A program made the translations under genes and the position numbers. The notes under the pieces were generated by a model. That model did no database searches, was not told the origin of the DNA, and worked only from the letters and a program-made list of their open reading frames with translations. From Phytobacter ursingii (lineage in GTDB: Bacteria > Pseudomonadota > Gammaproteobacteria > Enterobacterales > Enterobacteriaceae), in contig CABDWT010000002.1 of assembly GCA_901456055.1 (NCBI GenBank), positions 558,001-622,000 on the forward strand: a stretch of DNA of 64,000 nt. Direction: 5' to 3'. Below, piece by piece: positions 50,626 through 61,972 of this stretch (its first letter is position 1; every line of letters starts with the position of its first letter).

Positions 50626-51642
50626 ATGTCCACACTGCGTCTGCTTATCTCTGATTCTTATGATCCCTGGTTCAACCTGGCGGTGGAGGAGTGTATTTTC
50701 CGCCAGATGCCCGCGACCCAGCGTGTACTTTTCCTCTGGCGTAACGCCGATACGGTGGTTATCGGGCGGGCGCAGAACCCGTGGAAAGAGTGTAATACCC
50801 GGCGCATGGAAGAAGACAATGTTCGTCTGGCACGACGCAGCAGCGGGGGTGGCGCGGTGTTCCATGACTTAGGCAATACCTGCTTCACCTTTATGGCGGG
50901 TAAACCGGAGTACGACAAAACGATCTCAACCGCGATTGTGTTGCAGGCGCTGAACGCGCTGGGCGTGACGGCAGAAGCGTCCGGACGTAACGATCTGGTG
51001 GTCAAAACGCCGGGGGGCGATCGCAAAGTCTCTGGCTCCGCCTACCGTGAGACCAAAGATCGCGGTTTCCATCATGGCACACTGTTGCTCAATGCCGATC
51101 TCAGCCGCCTGGCAAACTATCTCAACCCGGACAAGAAAAAGCTCCAGGCCAAGGGCATTACCTCCGTACGCGGACGCGTCGCAAATCTGGTCGAGCTGTT
51201 GCCGGGTATCAGCCACGAGCGCATCTGCGAGGCTGTAACGGAAGCCTTCTTCTCTCACTACGGCGAGCGCGTTAAAGCCGAGGTAATTTCTCCGGACAAC
51301 ACCCCGGATCTGCCGAATTTCGCTGAGACCTTTGCCCGCCAAAGCAGCTGGGAGTGGAATTTCGGTCAGGCGCCTGCATTCAGCCATTTGCTTGATGAAC
51401 GCTTTACGTGGGGCGGCGTGGAGCTCCATTTTGACGTGGAGAAAGGGCATATCACCCGCACGCAGGTATTTACCGATAGCCTGAATCCCGCACCGCTGGA
51501 GGCCCTGGCCGCACGCCTGCAGGGCTGTCTGTATCGCGCGGATATGCTGGCACAAGAGTGTGATGCGCTGTTGGGGGATTTCCCGGAGCAGGAAACCGAA
51601 TTGCGGGAGTTGTCCGCGTGGATTGCGGGAGCGGTGCGGTAG
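50626..51642 (+). CDS. lplA: Lipoate-protein ligase A
   Basis: Attaches exogenous lipoate to the E2 and H proteins through lipoyl-AMP. 338 aa, E. coli length. Conserved [15 protein letters not shown] lipoate loop and [21 protein letters not shown] with the catalytic Lys. Ribosome-binding site AGGAAA at 8 bp before ATG 50626. Confidence 0.97.
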   Translation: MSTLRLLISDSYDPWFNLAVEECIFRQMPATQRVLFLWRNADTVVIGRAQNPWKECNTRRMEEDNVRLARRSSGGGAVFHDLGNTCFTFMAGKPEYDKTISTAIVLQALNALGVTAEASGRNDLVVKTPGGDRKVSGSAYRETKDRGFHHGTLLLNADLSRLANYLNPDKKKLQAKGITSVRGRVANLVELLPGISHERICEAVTEAFFSHYGERVKAEVISPDNTPDLPNFAETFARQSSWEWNFGQAPAFSHLLDERFTWGGVELHFDVEKGHITRTQVFTDSLNPAPLEALAARLQGCLYRADMLAQECDALLGDFPEQETELRELSAWIAGAVR

Positions 51643-51650
51643 CGGCAGTC

Positions 51651-51738
51651 TGATGCCCTCACCCACGGATAGCGGGAGAAAACCAAAACCGCGCCAGGCA
51701 GTTCCCTCTCCCACTGGGAGAGGGTTAGGGTGAGGGGT
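51651..51738. repeat. Palindromic repeat pair (CCCTCTCCC family, copy 2)
   Basis: TGATGCCCTCACCC at 51651-51664, then TTCCCTCTCCC and GGGAGAGGGTTAGGGTGAGGGG to 51738: an inverted pair of the same family as at 45.9 kb, between convergent lplA and deoD. Confidence 0.75.
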
Positions 51739-51744
51739 AAAGCG

Positions 51745-52467
51745 CTACGCTTTGTCGCCCAGCAGTACAGATTCCAGCGCGATTTTGATCATGTCGTTGA
51801 ACGTGGTCTGACGCTCGGCAGAGGTGGTCTGCTCGTGGGTACGGATATGGTCGGACACGGTGCAGATGGTCAGGGCTTTCGCACCGAACTCTGCGGCAAC
51901 GCCGTAGATGCCCGCCGCTTCCATTTCCACGCCCAGAATGCCGTATTTTTCCATCACGTCGAACATCTCGCCGCCGTCCGGTGCATAGAACAGATCCGCA
52001 GAGAAGATGTTGCCGACGCGGGCATCCACACCCAGCGCTTTGGCCGCATCAACCGCGTTACGCACCATGTCAAAGTCAGCAATCGCAGCGAAATCATGGT
52101 CTTTAAAACGCATGCGGTTAACTTTGGAATCAGTGCAAGCACCCATACCGATAACGATATCACGCAGTTTCACGTCCATACGTACCGCGCCGCAGGAGCC
52201 CACACGGATGATTTTTTTCACGCCGAAATCGGTGATCAGCTCTTTCGCGTAGATGGAGCAGGATGGGATACCCATGCCATGGCCCATTACGGAGATTTTG
52301 CGACCTTTATAGGTACCGGTATAACCCAACATGCCGCGCACGTTGTTCACTTCACGGATATCTTCGAAAAAGGTTTCAGCAATGTGCTTTGCGCGCAGCG
52401 GGTCGCCGGGCATCAGCACAACGTCAGCGAAATCACCCATTTCTGCGTTAATGTGAGGAGTTGCCAT
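51745..52467 (-). CDS. deoD: Purine nucleoside phosphorylase
   Basis: Phosphorolysis of purine (deoxy)nucleosides; hexameric enzyme. 240 aa from ATG 52465-52467 ([18 protein letters not shown]). [32 protein letters not shown] and TICTVSDHI are present. Compared with E. coli (239 aa) there is one extra residue in APDGGEMF. Last gene of the deo operon. Confidence 0.97.
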   Translation of the reverse strand: MATPHINAEMGDFADVVLMPGDPLRAKHIAETFFEDIREVNNVRGMLGYTGTYKGRKISVMGHGMGIPSCSIYAKELITDFGVKKIIRVGSCGAVRMDVKLRDIVIGMGACTDSKVNRMRFKDHDFAAIADFDMVRNAVDAAKALGVDARVGNIFSADLFYAPDGGEMFDVMEKYGILGVEMEAAGIYGVAAEFGAKALTICTVSDHIRTHEQTTSAERQTTFNDMIKIALESVLLGDKA

Positions 52468-52496
52468 CTTCAGTTCCTTTTTATTCGTTGTGTTTT

Positions 52497-52536
52497 CCCC
52501 CTCTCCCGCGGGAGAGGGCCGGGGTGAGAGCATCAG
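52497..52536. repeat. Palindromic repeat (CCCTCTCCC family, copy 3)
   Basis: CCCCTCTCCC / GGGAGAGGG followed by GGGGTGAGAGCATCAG in the deoB-deoD gap: the repeat family recurs within the deo message, where it may modulate deoD expression. Confidence 0.7.
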
Positions 52537-52554
52537 ACGATGCCCTTTCCCAAA

Positions 52555-53814
<1,260 letters not shown>

Positions 53815-53830
53815 TCAGATCAGTATATCG

Positions 53831-55153
53831 TTAATCGGTAACGCGTCGCCAGACCGTTGGCGTCTCTTTTGGCGCTTTATCGGCAATCACAATCGCAGCT
53901 TTGACTGCATTTGCCGCTTCCTGCCAGCTTGCTTCATCTTTTGCGTGGATCACCGCTAAAGGACGCTGCCCGTCGATCGCATCACCCAGACGCGCCATAT
54001 CGGTAAAGCCCACGCTGTAATCGATGGTATCGGACGCCTGACGACGCCCGCCGCCCATTGAGACCACCGCCATCCCCAGCGCGCGGGTGTCCATTTGCGC
54101 AATGAACCCTTCGGTATCGGCATAGACGGCCTTACTGAGCGTCGCGGTTGCCAGGTATTTGTCATAGTTTTCGACAAAATCGGTCGGGCCTTTTTGTGCA
54201 GCCACCATGCGGCCAAAGATTTCCGCCGCTTTACCGTTATCCAGCACCGCCTGCAATTGTCTGCGCGCCTCAGCGTCATCTTTCGCCAGTTTGCCGGAGA
54301 CCAGCATTTCTACGCAGAGCGCCATCGTCACGTCATAAAGACGCGGGTTGCGGTAATCTCCGGTCAGGAAGCGGACGGCTTCACGTACTTCAACAGCGTT
54401 ACCTGCGCTGGAGGCAAGCACCTGGTTCATGTCGGTGAGCAGTGCGGTGGTACGCACACCGGCGCCATTCGCCACACCAACGATCGCCTGCGCCAGTTCG
54501 GCAGAAAGTTCTGGCGTCGGCATAAATGCCCCGCTACCCACTTTGACGTCCATCACCAGCGCGTCCAGTCCTTCCGCCAGTTTCTTGGCGAGGATCGAGG
54601 CGGTGATCAGCGGAATAGAATCGACCGTCGCCGTAATATCGCGCGTGGCATAAAAGCGTTTGTCAGCGGGGGCTAAAGAATTCGTCTGTCCAATAATCGC
54701 GACGCCCACATCTTTAATGATGTCGCGAAAGCGTTTGTCATCGGGGAAAATATCAAACCCCGGAATAGCTTCCAGTTTGTCGAGCGTCCCGCCGGTATGG
54801 CCAAGCCCACGACCGGAGATCATGGGAATATAGCCGCCGCAGGCCGCAACCATCGGCCCAAGCATCAGCGAGGTCACATCCCCCACGCCGCCAGTGGAGT
54901 GTTTGTCGACGACAGGCCCGTTGAGATTAAGCTGTTTCCAGTCGAGGACGGTCCCTGAGTCTCGCATCGCCATGGTCAGCGACACGCGCTCCTCAATTGC
55001 CATGTCGTGGAAGAAAATGGTCATCGCCAGAGCGGCAATTTGTCCTTCGGACACGGTGTTGTCACGAATCCCGTTGATAAAGAAACGAATCTCTTCATCA
55101 GTGAGCGCATGGCCATCGCGTTTTTTACGAATTATTTCTTGAGCGAGAAACAA
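53831..55153 (-). CDS. deoA: Thymidine phosphorylase
   Basis: Cleaves thymidine/deoxyuridine with phosphate. 440 aa. The pyrimidine phosphorylase signature [18 protein letters not shown] is present, with [16 protein letters not shown]. The start codon is TTG at 55151-55153 (TTG then TTTCTCGCTCAAG), preceded by a G-rich stretch; the E. coli start is of the same kind. Separated from deoC by a REP-type element. Confidence 0.97.
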   Translation of the reverse strand: MFLAQEIIRKKRDGHALTDEEIRFFINGIRDNTVSEGQIAALAMTIFFHDMAIEERVSLTMAMRDSGTVLDWKQLNLNGPVVDKHSTGGVGDVTSLMLGPMVAACGGYIPMISGRGLGHTGGTLDKLEAIPGFDIFPDDKRFRDIIKDVGVAIIGQTNSLAPADKRFYATRDITATVDSIPLITASILAKKLAEGLDALVMDVKVGSGAFMPTPELSAELAQAIVGVANGAGVRTTALLTDMNQVLASSAGNAVEVREAVRFLTGDYRNPRLYDVTMALCVEMLVSGKLAKDDAEARRQLQAVLDNGKAAEIFGRMVAAQKGPTDFVENYDKYLATATLSKAVYADTEGFIAQMDTRALGMAVVSMGGGRRQASDTIDYSVGFTDMARLGDAIDGQRPLAVIHAKDEASWQEAANAVKAAIVIADKAPKETPTVWRRVTD

Positions 55154-55210
55154 GGTAACCCCCCGATAAATCAGGTTAAATGCAGCGAGCTTGCGCCCAT
55201 GCTACGTTCC

Positions 55211-55282
55211 TGTAGCCCGGCCAAGCGTAGCGCCGCCGGGGAGATCCCGGAGTCGGCGCGCATGCGCCTCGTCCGGGCTACG
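55211..55282. repeat. REP/BIME element between deoC and deoA
   Basis: Two inverted REP units: GTAGCCCGGCC...GCCGGGG at 55212 onward and CCGGGCTAC (55273-55281) at the other end, with their own stems. REPs of this GTAGCCCGG type are common in enteric bacteria. Between cistrons they can protect the upstream deoC message. Confidence 0.8.
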
Positions 55283-55290
55283 ATAATGAA

Positions 55291-56070
55291 TTAGTAACCG
55301 CTTGCGCTCTTACCGTCGCCGTGGCCCAGAGCTTTGAGCAGGCTCGCCAACAAGCTGGACGCGCCAAAGCGATAGTGGCGCGAATCCGCCCAGTCAGCGC
55401 CAAACAGTTCGTCGGCAATCGCAAGGAATGTCTGTGCGTCTTCGGCTGAACGCACGCCGCCAGCCGGTTTGAAACCGACGGTTTTCGCCACACCCATATC
55501 GCGAATCACTTCCAGCATGATGCGTGCGCTTTCCGGCGTGGCATTCACTGGCACTTTACCAGTGGAGGTTTTGATAAAATCGGCCCCCGCTTTGATCGAG
55601 ATTTCAGAGGCTTTGCGAATCAACGCCTCTTCTTTCAGCTCACCGGTTTCGATAATCACTTTCAGCAGAACATTGGCCGCTGCACAGGCATCTTTACAGG
55701 CCTTAACCAGATCAAAGCCCACTTGTTCATTGCCTGCAATCAGCGCACGGTACGGGAATACCACATCGACTTCATCTGCGCCGTAAGCAATCGCCGCACG
55801 CGTTTCCGCCAGCGCGATCTCAATATCATCGTTGCCGTGCGGGAAGTTAGTGACCGTTGCGATGCGAATATCTGGCGTGCCCTGTTCTTTCAGCGTTTTG
55901 CGCGCAATCGGGATAAAACGCGGATAGATACAGATAGCGGCAGTGTTACCCACCGGGGTTTTTGCCTGATGACACAGTGCGATCACTTTTTCGTTCGTGT
56001 CGTCGTCGTTCAGGGTAGTCAGGTCCATCAGTTTCAACGCACGCAGGCTGCTTGCAGTTAAATCAGTCAT
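55291..56070 (-). CDS. deoC: Deoxyribose-phosphate aldolase
   Basis: Class I aldolase splitting 2-deoxyribose-5-phosphate into acetaldehyde and glyceraldehyde-3-phosphate. 259 aa. The Schiff-base Lys is in [12 protein letters not shown], and the second Lys is in [12 protein letters not shown]. First structural gene after the deo promoters. Confidence 0.98.
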   Translation of the reverse strand: MTDLTASSLRALKLMDLTTLNDDDTNEKVIALCHQAKTPVGNTAAICIYPRFIPIARKTLKEQGTPDIRIATVTNFPHGNDDIEIALAETRAAIAYGADEVDVVFPYRALIAGNEQVGFDLVKACKDACAAANVLLKVIIETGELKEEALIRKASEISIKAGADFIKTSTGKVPVNATPESARIMLEVIRDMGVAKTVGFKPAGGVRSAEDAQTFLAIADELFGADWADSRHYRFGASSLLASLLKALGHGDGKSASGY

Positions 56071-56108
56071 TTATCTCTCCGTCGGCCTAAGCCGGTTAAA
56101 TACGGGTC

Positions 56109-56124
56109 TGTTATTATTCTAACA
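56109..56124. promoter_or_regulatory. DeoR operator O2 at deoP2
   Basis: TGTTATTATTCTAACA, 14 of 16 matches to the DeoR consensus TGTTAGAATTCTAACA, 39 bp before deoC. Confidence 0.85.
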
Positions 56125-56141
56125 TTAACCCATCATTACAC

Positions 56142-56157
56142 TTCGACACTCATCACA
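56142..56157 (-). promoter_or_regulatory. CRP site of deoP2
   Basis: On the minus strand TGTGATGAGTGTCGAA corresponds to the proximal CRP site of E. coli deoP2. A weaker CRP-like sequence (TTTGATGAATGTCTCATT) lies at 56193-56210; in E. coli CytR binds between tandem CRP sites. Confidence 0.6.
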
Positions 56158-56322
56158 GTTAATGAAAACCACATTCATTCTTGCAAAACCATAATGAGAC
56201 ATTCATCAAATTTTTAGCCTTAACGTAGCCACATACCCGGATGTTTAGGGGTGTGGATCAAAGGCGGGTTCCGTTCGGTTACTTACACTGGGGCAGACGC
56301 TCAAGGAATAAGAGGAACGAAT

Positions 56323-57873
56323 ATGTCCACGCCAAATGATTCAGCATACCTGGCTCGTTGCCAGCAGATTGCGACAAGTAATACCCTGACTCCCGCACAA
56401 AAACGCCACTTTCTGGCGCTTGAGGCCGAGAACAGTCTGCCTTATCCCTCACTGACAAAAGAAGCGCGAGCTGCACTTGATGAGGGTACCATTTGCGATA
56501 TGTTCGAAGGGCATGCGCCCTACAAACCACGCTATGTTCTGCCGGATTATGCGAAATTCCTCGCAAATGGCTCGCAATGGCTGGAACTTGAAGGGGCAAC
56601 CGATCTCGACGACGCGTTATCGATGCTCACCATCCTTTATCACCATGTTCCTTCAGTCACATCCATGCCCGTCTATTTGGGGCAACTGGATGCGATACTG
56701 CAACCGTATGTTAGAATTCTAACACAAGAAGAGATCGATATTCGAATAAAACGTTTCTGGCGTTATCTCGACAGAACCCTGCCAGATGCGTTTATGCATG
56801 CCAATATTGGCCCTGCCGATACGCCGATCACCCGAGCTATTTTGCGTGCGGATGCAGAGCTTAAGCAGGTTTCGCCTAATCTGACCTTTATTTATGACCC
56901 GGATATGACGCCGGATGATTTACTGCTTGAGGTGGCAAAAAATATCTGTGAGTGCAGTAAGCCACATATCGCCAACGGCCCCGAAAATGATAAAATTTTC
57001 ACAAAAGGTGGTTATGGCGTCGTCAGTTGTTACAATTCGCTGCCGCTGAGTGGCGGTGGTAGCACGCTGGTGCGCCTGAACCTGAAAGCCATTGCCGAAC
57101 GCAGCAGGAGTATTGAGGATTTCTTTACCCACCAGCTTCCCCACTACTGTCAGCAGCAAATCGCGATCATCGACGCGCGCTGTGACTTCCTCTATTCGCA
57201 ATCCGGTTTCTTCGAGAATAGCTTCCTGGTCGCCGAAGGGCTGATAGACCCGACTCGTTTTGCACCGATGTTTGGCATGTACGGGCTGGCAGAAGCGGTG
57301 AATATCCTCTGCGAACGTGCGGGACTGGGGGGGCGCTACGGTAAAGATGCGCAAGCCAATACGCTGGGTTACAGAATCAGCGAACAACTTGCGACATGTG
57401 TGGCGAACACGCCGGTAAAATATGGCTGGAATAACCGAGCGATGTTGCACGCTCAGTCGGGGATAAGTTCTGATACTGACACCACGCCAGGGGCGCGCCT
57501 GCCCTACGGCGATGAGCCCGATCCCATAACCCACCTCCTGACGGTGGCCCCGCATCATGCCTGGTACACAGCGGGTATCAGCGACATTTTAACCCTCGAT
57601 GAGACGGTCAAACGCAATCCGCAGGCCGTGATGCAACTCTGCCTCGGCGCGTTCAAAGCCGGCATGCGTGAGTTTACTGCCAACGTCAGCGGTAACGATC
57701 TGGTCCGCGTAACCGGTTATATGGTACGCCTGTCGGACCTGGAAAAATTCCGCACCGGGGGGTCACGCACTAACACGACCTGGCTGGGTGAGGAAGCCGC
57801 CCGCAATACCCGCATTCTTGAGAGACAACCGCGCGTGGTCAGCCATGAACAGCAGATGCGCTTTAGTCAGTAA
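56323..57873 (+). CDS. yjjI: Glycyl-radical enzyme homolog YjjI
   Basis: A 516-aa protein (E. coli length) from ATG 56323 ([15 protein letters not shown]), preceded by AAGAGGA. It resembles pyruvate-formate-lyase-type glycyl radical enzymes: the radical Gly is in [11 protein letters not shown] (G465) and a candidate catalytic Cys is C236 in [14 protein letters not shown]. Expected substrate unknown. Paired with the activase YjjW, whose start overlaps the 3' end by 29 bp. Two DeoR operators lie inside its coding region. Confidence 0.88.
   Translation: MSTPNDSAYLARCQQIATSNTLTPAQKRHFLALEAENSLPYPSLTKEARAALDEGTICDMFEGHAPYKPRYVLPDYAKFLANGSQWLELEGATDLDDALSMLTILYHHVPSVTSMPVYLGQLDAILQPYVRILTQEEIDIRIKRFWRYLDRTLPDAFMHANIGPADTPITRAILRADAELKQVSPNLTFIYDPDMTPDDLLLEVAKNICECSKPHIANGPENDKIFTKGGYGVVSCYNSLPLSGGGSTLVRLNLKAIAERSRSIEDFFTHQLPHYCQQQIAIIDARCDFLYSQSGFFENSFLVAEGLIDPTRFAPMFGMYGLAEAVNILCERAGLGGRYGKDAQANTLGYRISEQLATCVANTPVKYGWNNRAMLHAQSGISSDTDTTPGARLPYGDEPDPITHLLTVAPHHAWYTAGISDILTLDETVKRNPQAVMQLCLGAFKAGMREFTANVSGNDLVRVTGYMVRLSDLEKFRTGGSRTNTTWLGEEAARNTRILERQPRVVSHEQQMRFSQ
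56709..56724. promoter_or_regulatory. DeoR operator O1, inside yjjI
   Basis: TGTTAGAATTCTAACA, perfect match to the DeoR consensus, at codons 129-134 of yjjI. It is 600 bp from O2, the spacing known in E. coli, so deoP1 should be at this point. Confidence 0.9.
56988..57003. promoter_or_regulatory. DeoR operator OE, inside yjjI
   Basis: TGATAAAATTTTCACA, 12 of 16 matches, exactly 279 bp from O1, which agrees with the third operator of E. coli. It lies at codons 222-227. Confidence 0.65.
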
Positions 57874-58708
57874 AATTATCCCATTCTCTTGTGTTGACGG
57901 ACCAGGCAGCCGTCTGGTGCTGTTTTTACAGGGCTGTAATTTGCACTGTAAAAACTGTCACAATCCGTGGACGATAGGACGCTGCAACCACTGTGCACAG
58001 TGCGTTCCCGCCTGCCCGCATGGTGCCTTAACGCTGGTTGATGGGCAGGTAAACTGGGATGACAACGCCTGCCAGCAGTGCGATACCTGTTTGCATCTTT
58101 GTCCACAACAGTCCACGCCGATGGCGCAAACGCTAAGTGTGGAAGCGGTGCTGGCCCATGTACGCAAAGCGGCCATGTTTATCGAAGGCATCACCGTCAG
58201 CGGCGGAGAAGGTACAACCCAGTTGCCGTTTCTGGTTGCGCTGTTTCGGGCGATTAAGTCCAGCCCGGACTTGCGCCACCTCACCTGTCTGGTCGACAGT
58301 AACGGCCTGCTGAGCGAAACGGGCTGGCAAAAACTGCTGCCCGTGTGTGACGGGGCGATGATCGATCTCAAAGCCTGGGGCAGCGACCATCATCGGTTTC
58401 TGACCGGGCGTGATAATACGCAGATAAAGGCCAGTATCCGTCTTCTGGCGGCGCATCAGCGGCTGACGGAGTTACGCTTGCTGCTCATCCCCGACCGGTG
58501 TGATTATCTGCAACATATTGATGAACTGAGCGACTTTATCGGCGAGTTAGGGGATGTGCCGGTGCGTATTAACGCCTTTCATACTCATGGCGTGTATGGC
58601 GAAGCACAACAGTGGCGTAGCGCCGTTGCCGGCGATGTGGAACCGCTGGCGCAGGCTCTGGAAGTGCGTGGCGTTAACCGGGTGATCCTGCCAGCGTTAT
58701 ACCTGTGA
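57845..58708 (+). CDS. yjjW: Radical-SAM glycyl-radical activase YjjW
   Basis: A 287-aa radical SAM enzyme expected to install the Gly radical on YjjI. Cluster cysteines C31, C35, C38 in [13 protein letters not shown]; two extra 4Fe-4S ferredoxin-like motifs C47-C50-C53-C57 and C76-C79-C82-C86; SAM-contact [15 protein letters not shown] 57845 lies inside yjjI, so the pair is translationally coupled. Ends LPALYL, as in E. coli. Confidence 0.93.
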   Translation: MNSRCALVSKIIPFSCVDGPGSRLVLFLQGCNLHCKNCHNPWTIGRCNHCAQCVPACPHGALTLVDGQVNWDDNACQQCDTCLHLCPQQSTPMAQTLSVEAVLAHVRKAAMFIEGITVSGGEGTTQLPFLVALFRAIKSSPDLRHLTCLVDSNGLLSETGWQKLLPVCDGAMIDLKAWGSDHHRFLTGRDNTQIKASIRLLAAHQRLTELRLLLIPDRCDYLQHIDELSDFIGELGDVPVRINAFHTHGVYGEAQQWRSAVAGDVEPLAQALEVRGVNRVILPALYL

Positions 58709-58709
58709 T

Positions 58710-59489
58710 TCAGGCAAGCGAAAACGTGGCGTGGGTATTGTCGAACAGCGCCTGGGCAATCACATCGGGTGCTTCCGGGCGTAACTCGCAAAGCGTGTCG
58801 AAGACCCGTGCCGCCTGTTCCGGGCGATTGGGCTGGCCCTGAAAACCGTTTAATGGCATATCCGGGGCGTCGGTTTCCAGCAACAGGGCGTTTAGCGGCA
58901 ATTGCGCCATCACTTCGCGGGTCTTGCTGGCTCGCGGGTAAGTAATGGTACCGCCAACGCCAATTTTATATCCCAGGCTGATAAAACGTTCCGCCTGCTG
59001 CAGGCTACCGGCAAAGCCATGTACCACACCGGTTCGCGGCAGGTCATGTCGTTTAAGATGCATCGCCAGCTTGTCGTGCGTACGGCGCGAATGCAGGATA
59101 ACCGGCAGGTCAAAGCGTTTTGCCAGCTTAAGCTGCGCATCCAGAACCTCTTGCTGGCGTTCAAACTGCGGATCGTCACGATACAGATCCAGACCAATTT
59201 CGCCAACCGCCACCACCTTCTTCGGGCGCGTGGCAAGTAATTGCTCAAGGCGCTCCACGCACGTCGGTGTGTGCTCTTCAATGACGATAGGATGCAGCCC
59301 CAGCGCGGCATAAAGCGCCGGATAATCCCGGGCAAGTTTGACAACGCGAGCGAAGTACTGTGCGCCAACCGCCGGGACGATAATCCGTTCGACCCCAACG
59401 GCGTTGGCGCGGGTAATGCTGTTCGATTCATCATCCTGAAAAGGGGGAAAATCGAAATGACAGTGAGTGTCGATAAAGCGGAACGTCAC
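58710..59489 (-). CDS. yjjV: TatD-family hydrolase YjjV
   Basis: Metal-dependent hydrolase of the TatD family, 259 aa (E. coli 259). DTHCHFDF at the N-terminus provides the first metal ligands, GEIGLDLYRDD the second, HSRRTHD and ETDAPDMPL the others. Likely a nuclease or small-ester hydrolase. Its start overlaps the yjjU stop by 4 bp. Confidence 0.93.
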   Translation of the reverse strand: MTFRFIDTHCHFDFPPFQDDESNSITRANAVGVERIIVPAVGAQYFARVVKLARDYPALYAALGLHPIVIEEHTPTCVERLEQLLATRPKKVVAVGEIGLDLYRDDPQFERQQEVLDAQLKLAKRFDLPVILHSRRTHDKLAMHLKRHDLPRTGVVHGFAGSLQQAERFISLGYKIGVGGTITYPRASKTREVMAQLPLNALLLETDAPDMPLNGFQGQPNRPEQAARVFDTLCELRPEAPDVIAQALFDNTHATFSLA

Positions 59490-60562
59490 GCAGTATCCTC
59501 GTTATTAAAGGGCAAATCGTTGGCCTGAACCGCGCTGACAAGCGGCGTATCGACCGCATCGTTGGCGACGGCTGCTGGCGGCACTACGATGGTAGCAGAT
59601 GTCGTGGCCACGCGCGGAACATGGCGAATTAATGGCGGTTTTTCTACCAGCAGTTTTCCCACCGTCGCCAGGAAATAACGTCCGCACAGTCTTCCCAGCT
59701 TGTAATCATCGCGCAACGCCGGTACACGGCTTCCCAACGCCATGCTGTGCAGAAGCTTCGGCGGGTAGATTTCAAAAATGCGCAACTTACCGGGAGGAGC
59801 TTCGATAAATTTCTGCGTCGCCGAGTAGGTCTTCTCATGATGTTGAACAAGGTTAACGAAAGGCTGCAAGCTGCTTTCTCCCAGCCATCGCTCCATCCGC
59901 TTAAACCATTGTGGGGTGTAATACATTTGCGACGGCACGGTGCGAATAACCACAATGGTCTTCGCTCCGCGTTTCGCCGCTTCCTGAACGGGAATCGCAT
60001 CACTTACGCCGCCATCAAGGTAATTCACGCCGTTAAGGGTAACGCCCGGGCGGTAGAAACCGGGAATAGCGCTGGATGCGCGAATGATATCCAGCCAGGT
60101 GCTGCTGTCGGGGGAGAAATATTCCGGCGTGTAGTCATCCTGACGACAGGCACACATATAGAAGGCTTTCCCTGAGTCGAAAACGCGCGCGGCATAGTCC
60201 ATCGCCAGCGGCATGTGGCTCGAGGTGGAAGTAATAAGCCAGTCCAGATCGATCAGGTTGCCGCCACGCACGAAACGCACGGGATCAAAAAATTCACGGG
60301 CGGTGGTGTAACGCATGATGACCTTACGCGCATAACCGGGCTGATTGCACAGGTATGCCGACAGGTTTTGCGCCCCGGCGGATGTGCCAAGAAAAAGGTC
60401 AAAAGGGTTAAATTCAGCGCGCATGAACTCATCCAGCACGCCGGCCGTAAAAATGCCCCGCTGACCGCCTCCCTCACACACCAGAGCGAGTCGGCCTGGG
60501 CGAAATGGCGTTAACGCTAATGGCGCAATGTTACCAAGCGTTACCGGAATATATTGCCCCAC
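59486..60562 (-). CDS. yjjU: Patatin-like phospholipase YjjU
   Basis: Serine lipid acyl hydrolase family, 358 aa (E. coli 357). The oxyanion loop is VCEGGGQRGIFTAG, the nucleophile is in LGTSAGAQN (Ser-Asp dyad), and the acid is in LDGGVSDAIP. GTG start at 60560-60562. The substrate is unknown. Confidence 0.93.
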   Translation of the reverse strand: MGQYIPVTLGNIAPLALTPFRPGRLALVCEGGGQRGIFTAGVLDEFMRAEFNPFDLFLGTSAGAQNLSAYLCNQPGYARKVIMRYTTAREFFDPVRFVRGGNLIDLDWLITSTSSHMPLAMDYAARVFDSGKAFYMCACRQDDYTPEYFSPDSSTWLDIIRASSAIPGFYRPGVTLNGVNYLDGGVSDAIPVQEAAKRGAKTIVVIRTVPSQMYYTPQWFKRMERWLGESSLQPFVNLVQHHEKTYSATQKFIEAPPGKLRIFEIYPPKLLHSMALGSRVPALRDDYKLGRLCGRYFLATVGKLLVEKPPLIRHVPRVATTSATIVVPPAAVANDAVDTPLVSAVQANDLPFNNEDTA

Positions 60563-60678
60563 CCTGCTTTCCTTTTGATTTTAGGTATTAACAAAGTAAC
60601 GCAATTTTTCCCTCCCAGAAACAATGAAAGCCAGTCACGAGGACTGGCTTGATGATTCCTTTAAGAGGGAAGCTCGCG

Positions 60679-60840
60679 CTACGGACGTCTACGCCCCATA
60701 AACAGGCTGACGAGGAACAGAATGATACCGACGATAAAGACAATTTTCGCGGCACCCGCTGCCGTACCCGCCAGACCACCAAAGCCCAGAGCGGCGGCAA
60801 TTAACGCGATAACCAGAAATATAATGCCCCAACGAAACAT
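60679..60840 (-). CDS. ytjA: Small membrane protein YtjA (UPF0391)
   Basis: A 53-aa two-TM protein opening [16 protein letters not shown] and ending LFMGRRRP, near-identical to E. coli YtjA. ATG 60838-60840 is preceded by AGGAGA. Located between yjjU and osmY; small size explains why it is easily missed. Confidence 0.92.
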   Translation of the reverse strand: MFRWGIIFLVIALIAAALGFGGLAGTAAGAAKIVFIVGIILFLVSLFMGRRRP

Positions 60841-60969
60841 AAGACTCTCCTTAACCATAGTTAATGTCGACCGCTAATGTGAGCGCTCAGGATGCTCACT
60901 GGCGATATTTTCCCAGGTGCGTTCTACTTACTCCCGGCAAAACGCCGGGATTGCACATTTCAGGAATCG

Positions 60970-61587
60970 TTACTTAGCTTTCAGATCGTTTTTCACACTT
61001 TTGACGCCATCTACCGCTTTAGCGATACTTTCGGCCCGCTCAATTTGCGCCTGTGAATCTACGGTACCGGACAGCTGTACAACGCCATCGGTCGTTTCTA
61101 CTTTCACCTTACGGGAAGGAACGATGTCGTCAGCCAGCAATTTTGCTTTGATTTCACTGGTAGTCGCGGTGTCGCCGGCATAGCCTTTCGCAGACGTGTT
61201 TTTACCGTCACGAACATGGAGTTTGTCGCTCACTGACGCAACGCCTTCTACCCCTTTCGCGACAGTTACCGCCTGTTCTGCCTGTGCCTGGCTTTCAACG
61301 AAGCCACTTAACGTCACCACTTTTTTCTCAGTTTTTACGGAGATATCGGTGCTCTTGATATCTTCGTGATCGACCAGCGCAGCTTTGACTTTCGCCGTAA
61401 TAGCGCTGTCATCCATGAAATTACCGACTTTATTCATAGAGCTATCGATTTTTTGCCCTGCGTTATCGGCCGCGTTTTGCGCTTTATCGGTCGTCGTGTT
61501 TGCCGCCATTGCGGAACCACTTGCCAGAGTTGTTCCCAGCACGACAGCCAGCAGAGTTTTCGAAATCTTCAGTCTTGTCATCGTCAT
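60970..61587 (-). CDS. osmY: Osmotically inducible periplasmic protein OsmY
   Basis: Sigma-S-dependent periplasmic stress protein with two BON domains, 205 aa (E. coli 201). ATG 61585-61587 ([18 protein letters not shown]); the signal peptide ends ASGSAMA. BON 1 is around [17 protein letters not shown] and BON 2 around [15 protein letters not shown]. The short insert after the signal peptide is longer than in E. coli. A -10 element is 234 bp upstream. Confidence 0.96.
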   Translation of the reverse strand: MTMTRLKISKTLLAVVLGTTLASGSAMAANTTTDKAQNAADNAGQKIDSSMNKVGNFMDDSAITAKVKAALVDHEDIKSTDISVKTEKKVVTLSGFVESQAQAEQAVTVAKGVEGVASVSDKLHVRDGKNTSAKGYAGDTATTSEIKAKLLADDIVPSRKVKVETTDGVVQLSGTVDSQAQIERAESIAKAVDGVKSVKNDLKAK

Positions 61588-61972
61588 CGATCTATATCCT
61601 GTTGGTTTGCCCACAATTTGGGCCGTAAGCAGCAATGAAGGCCGCTTTTCCTGCTGTGGTGAATCACCAGTCTGACAAATCAATGAGTTAAGTAAATAAC
61701 ACTCATTCATTAGACTTAAGTCAGTAATTAATATTATGCAATGCATTATTTTCTGAATAAAAAACCACTAAACACGCATTGAATAGGATTTATACCCAGC
61801 AAGAATGTCATTACTTTGTTAAATATAGAACACAATCGCAGAAACGCTTGCGAAAGCGGTTAAAAAGTAACCATAGAAGAGGAAAACGCGGCTATTTAAG
61901 AACTTTCCGCAAGAGGCTAAAAAGACAGGTAAAGTGACGGAGCACGACGTCTGCCGCGCTCCGTAGAGAAGA
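61588..61972 (-). promoter_or_regulatory. osmY promoter and long leader
   Basis: 385 bp between osmY and prfC with no gene. The minus-strand element CTATATTT at 61821-61828 is the sigma-S-type -10 of E. coli osmY, giving a leader of about 230 nt. Near prfC a hairpin ACGGAGC/GCTCCGT (61937-61964) may terminate prfC. Confidence 0.55.
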
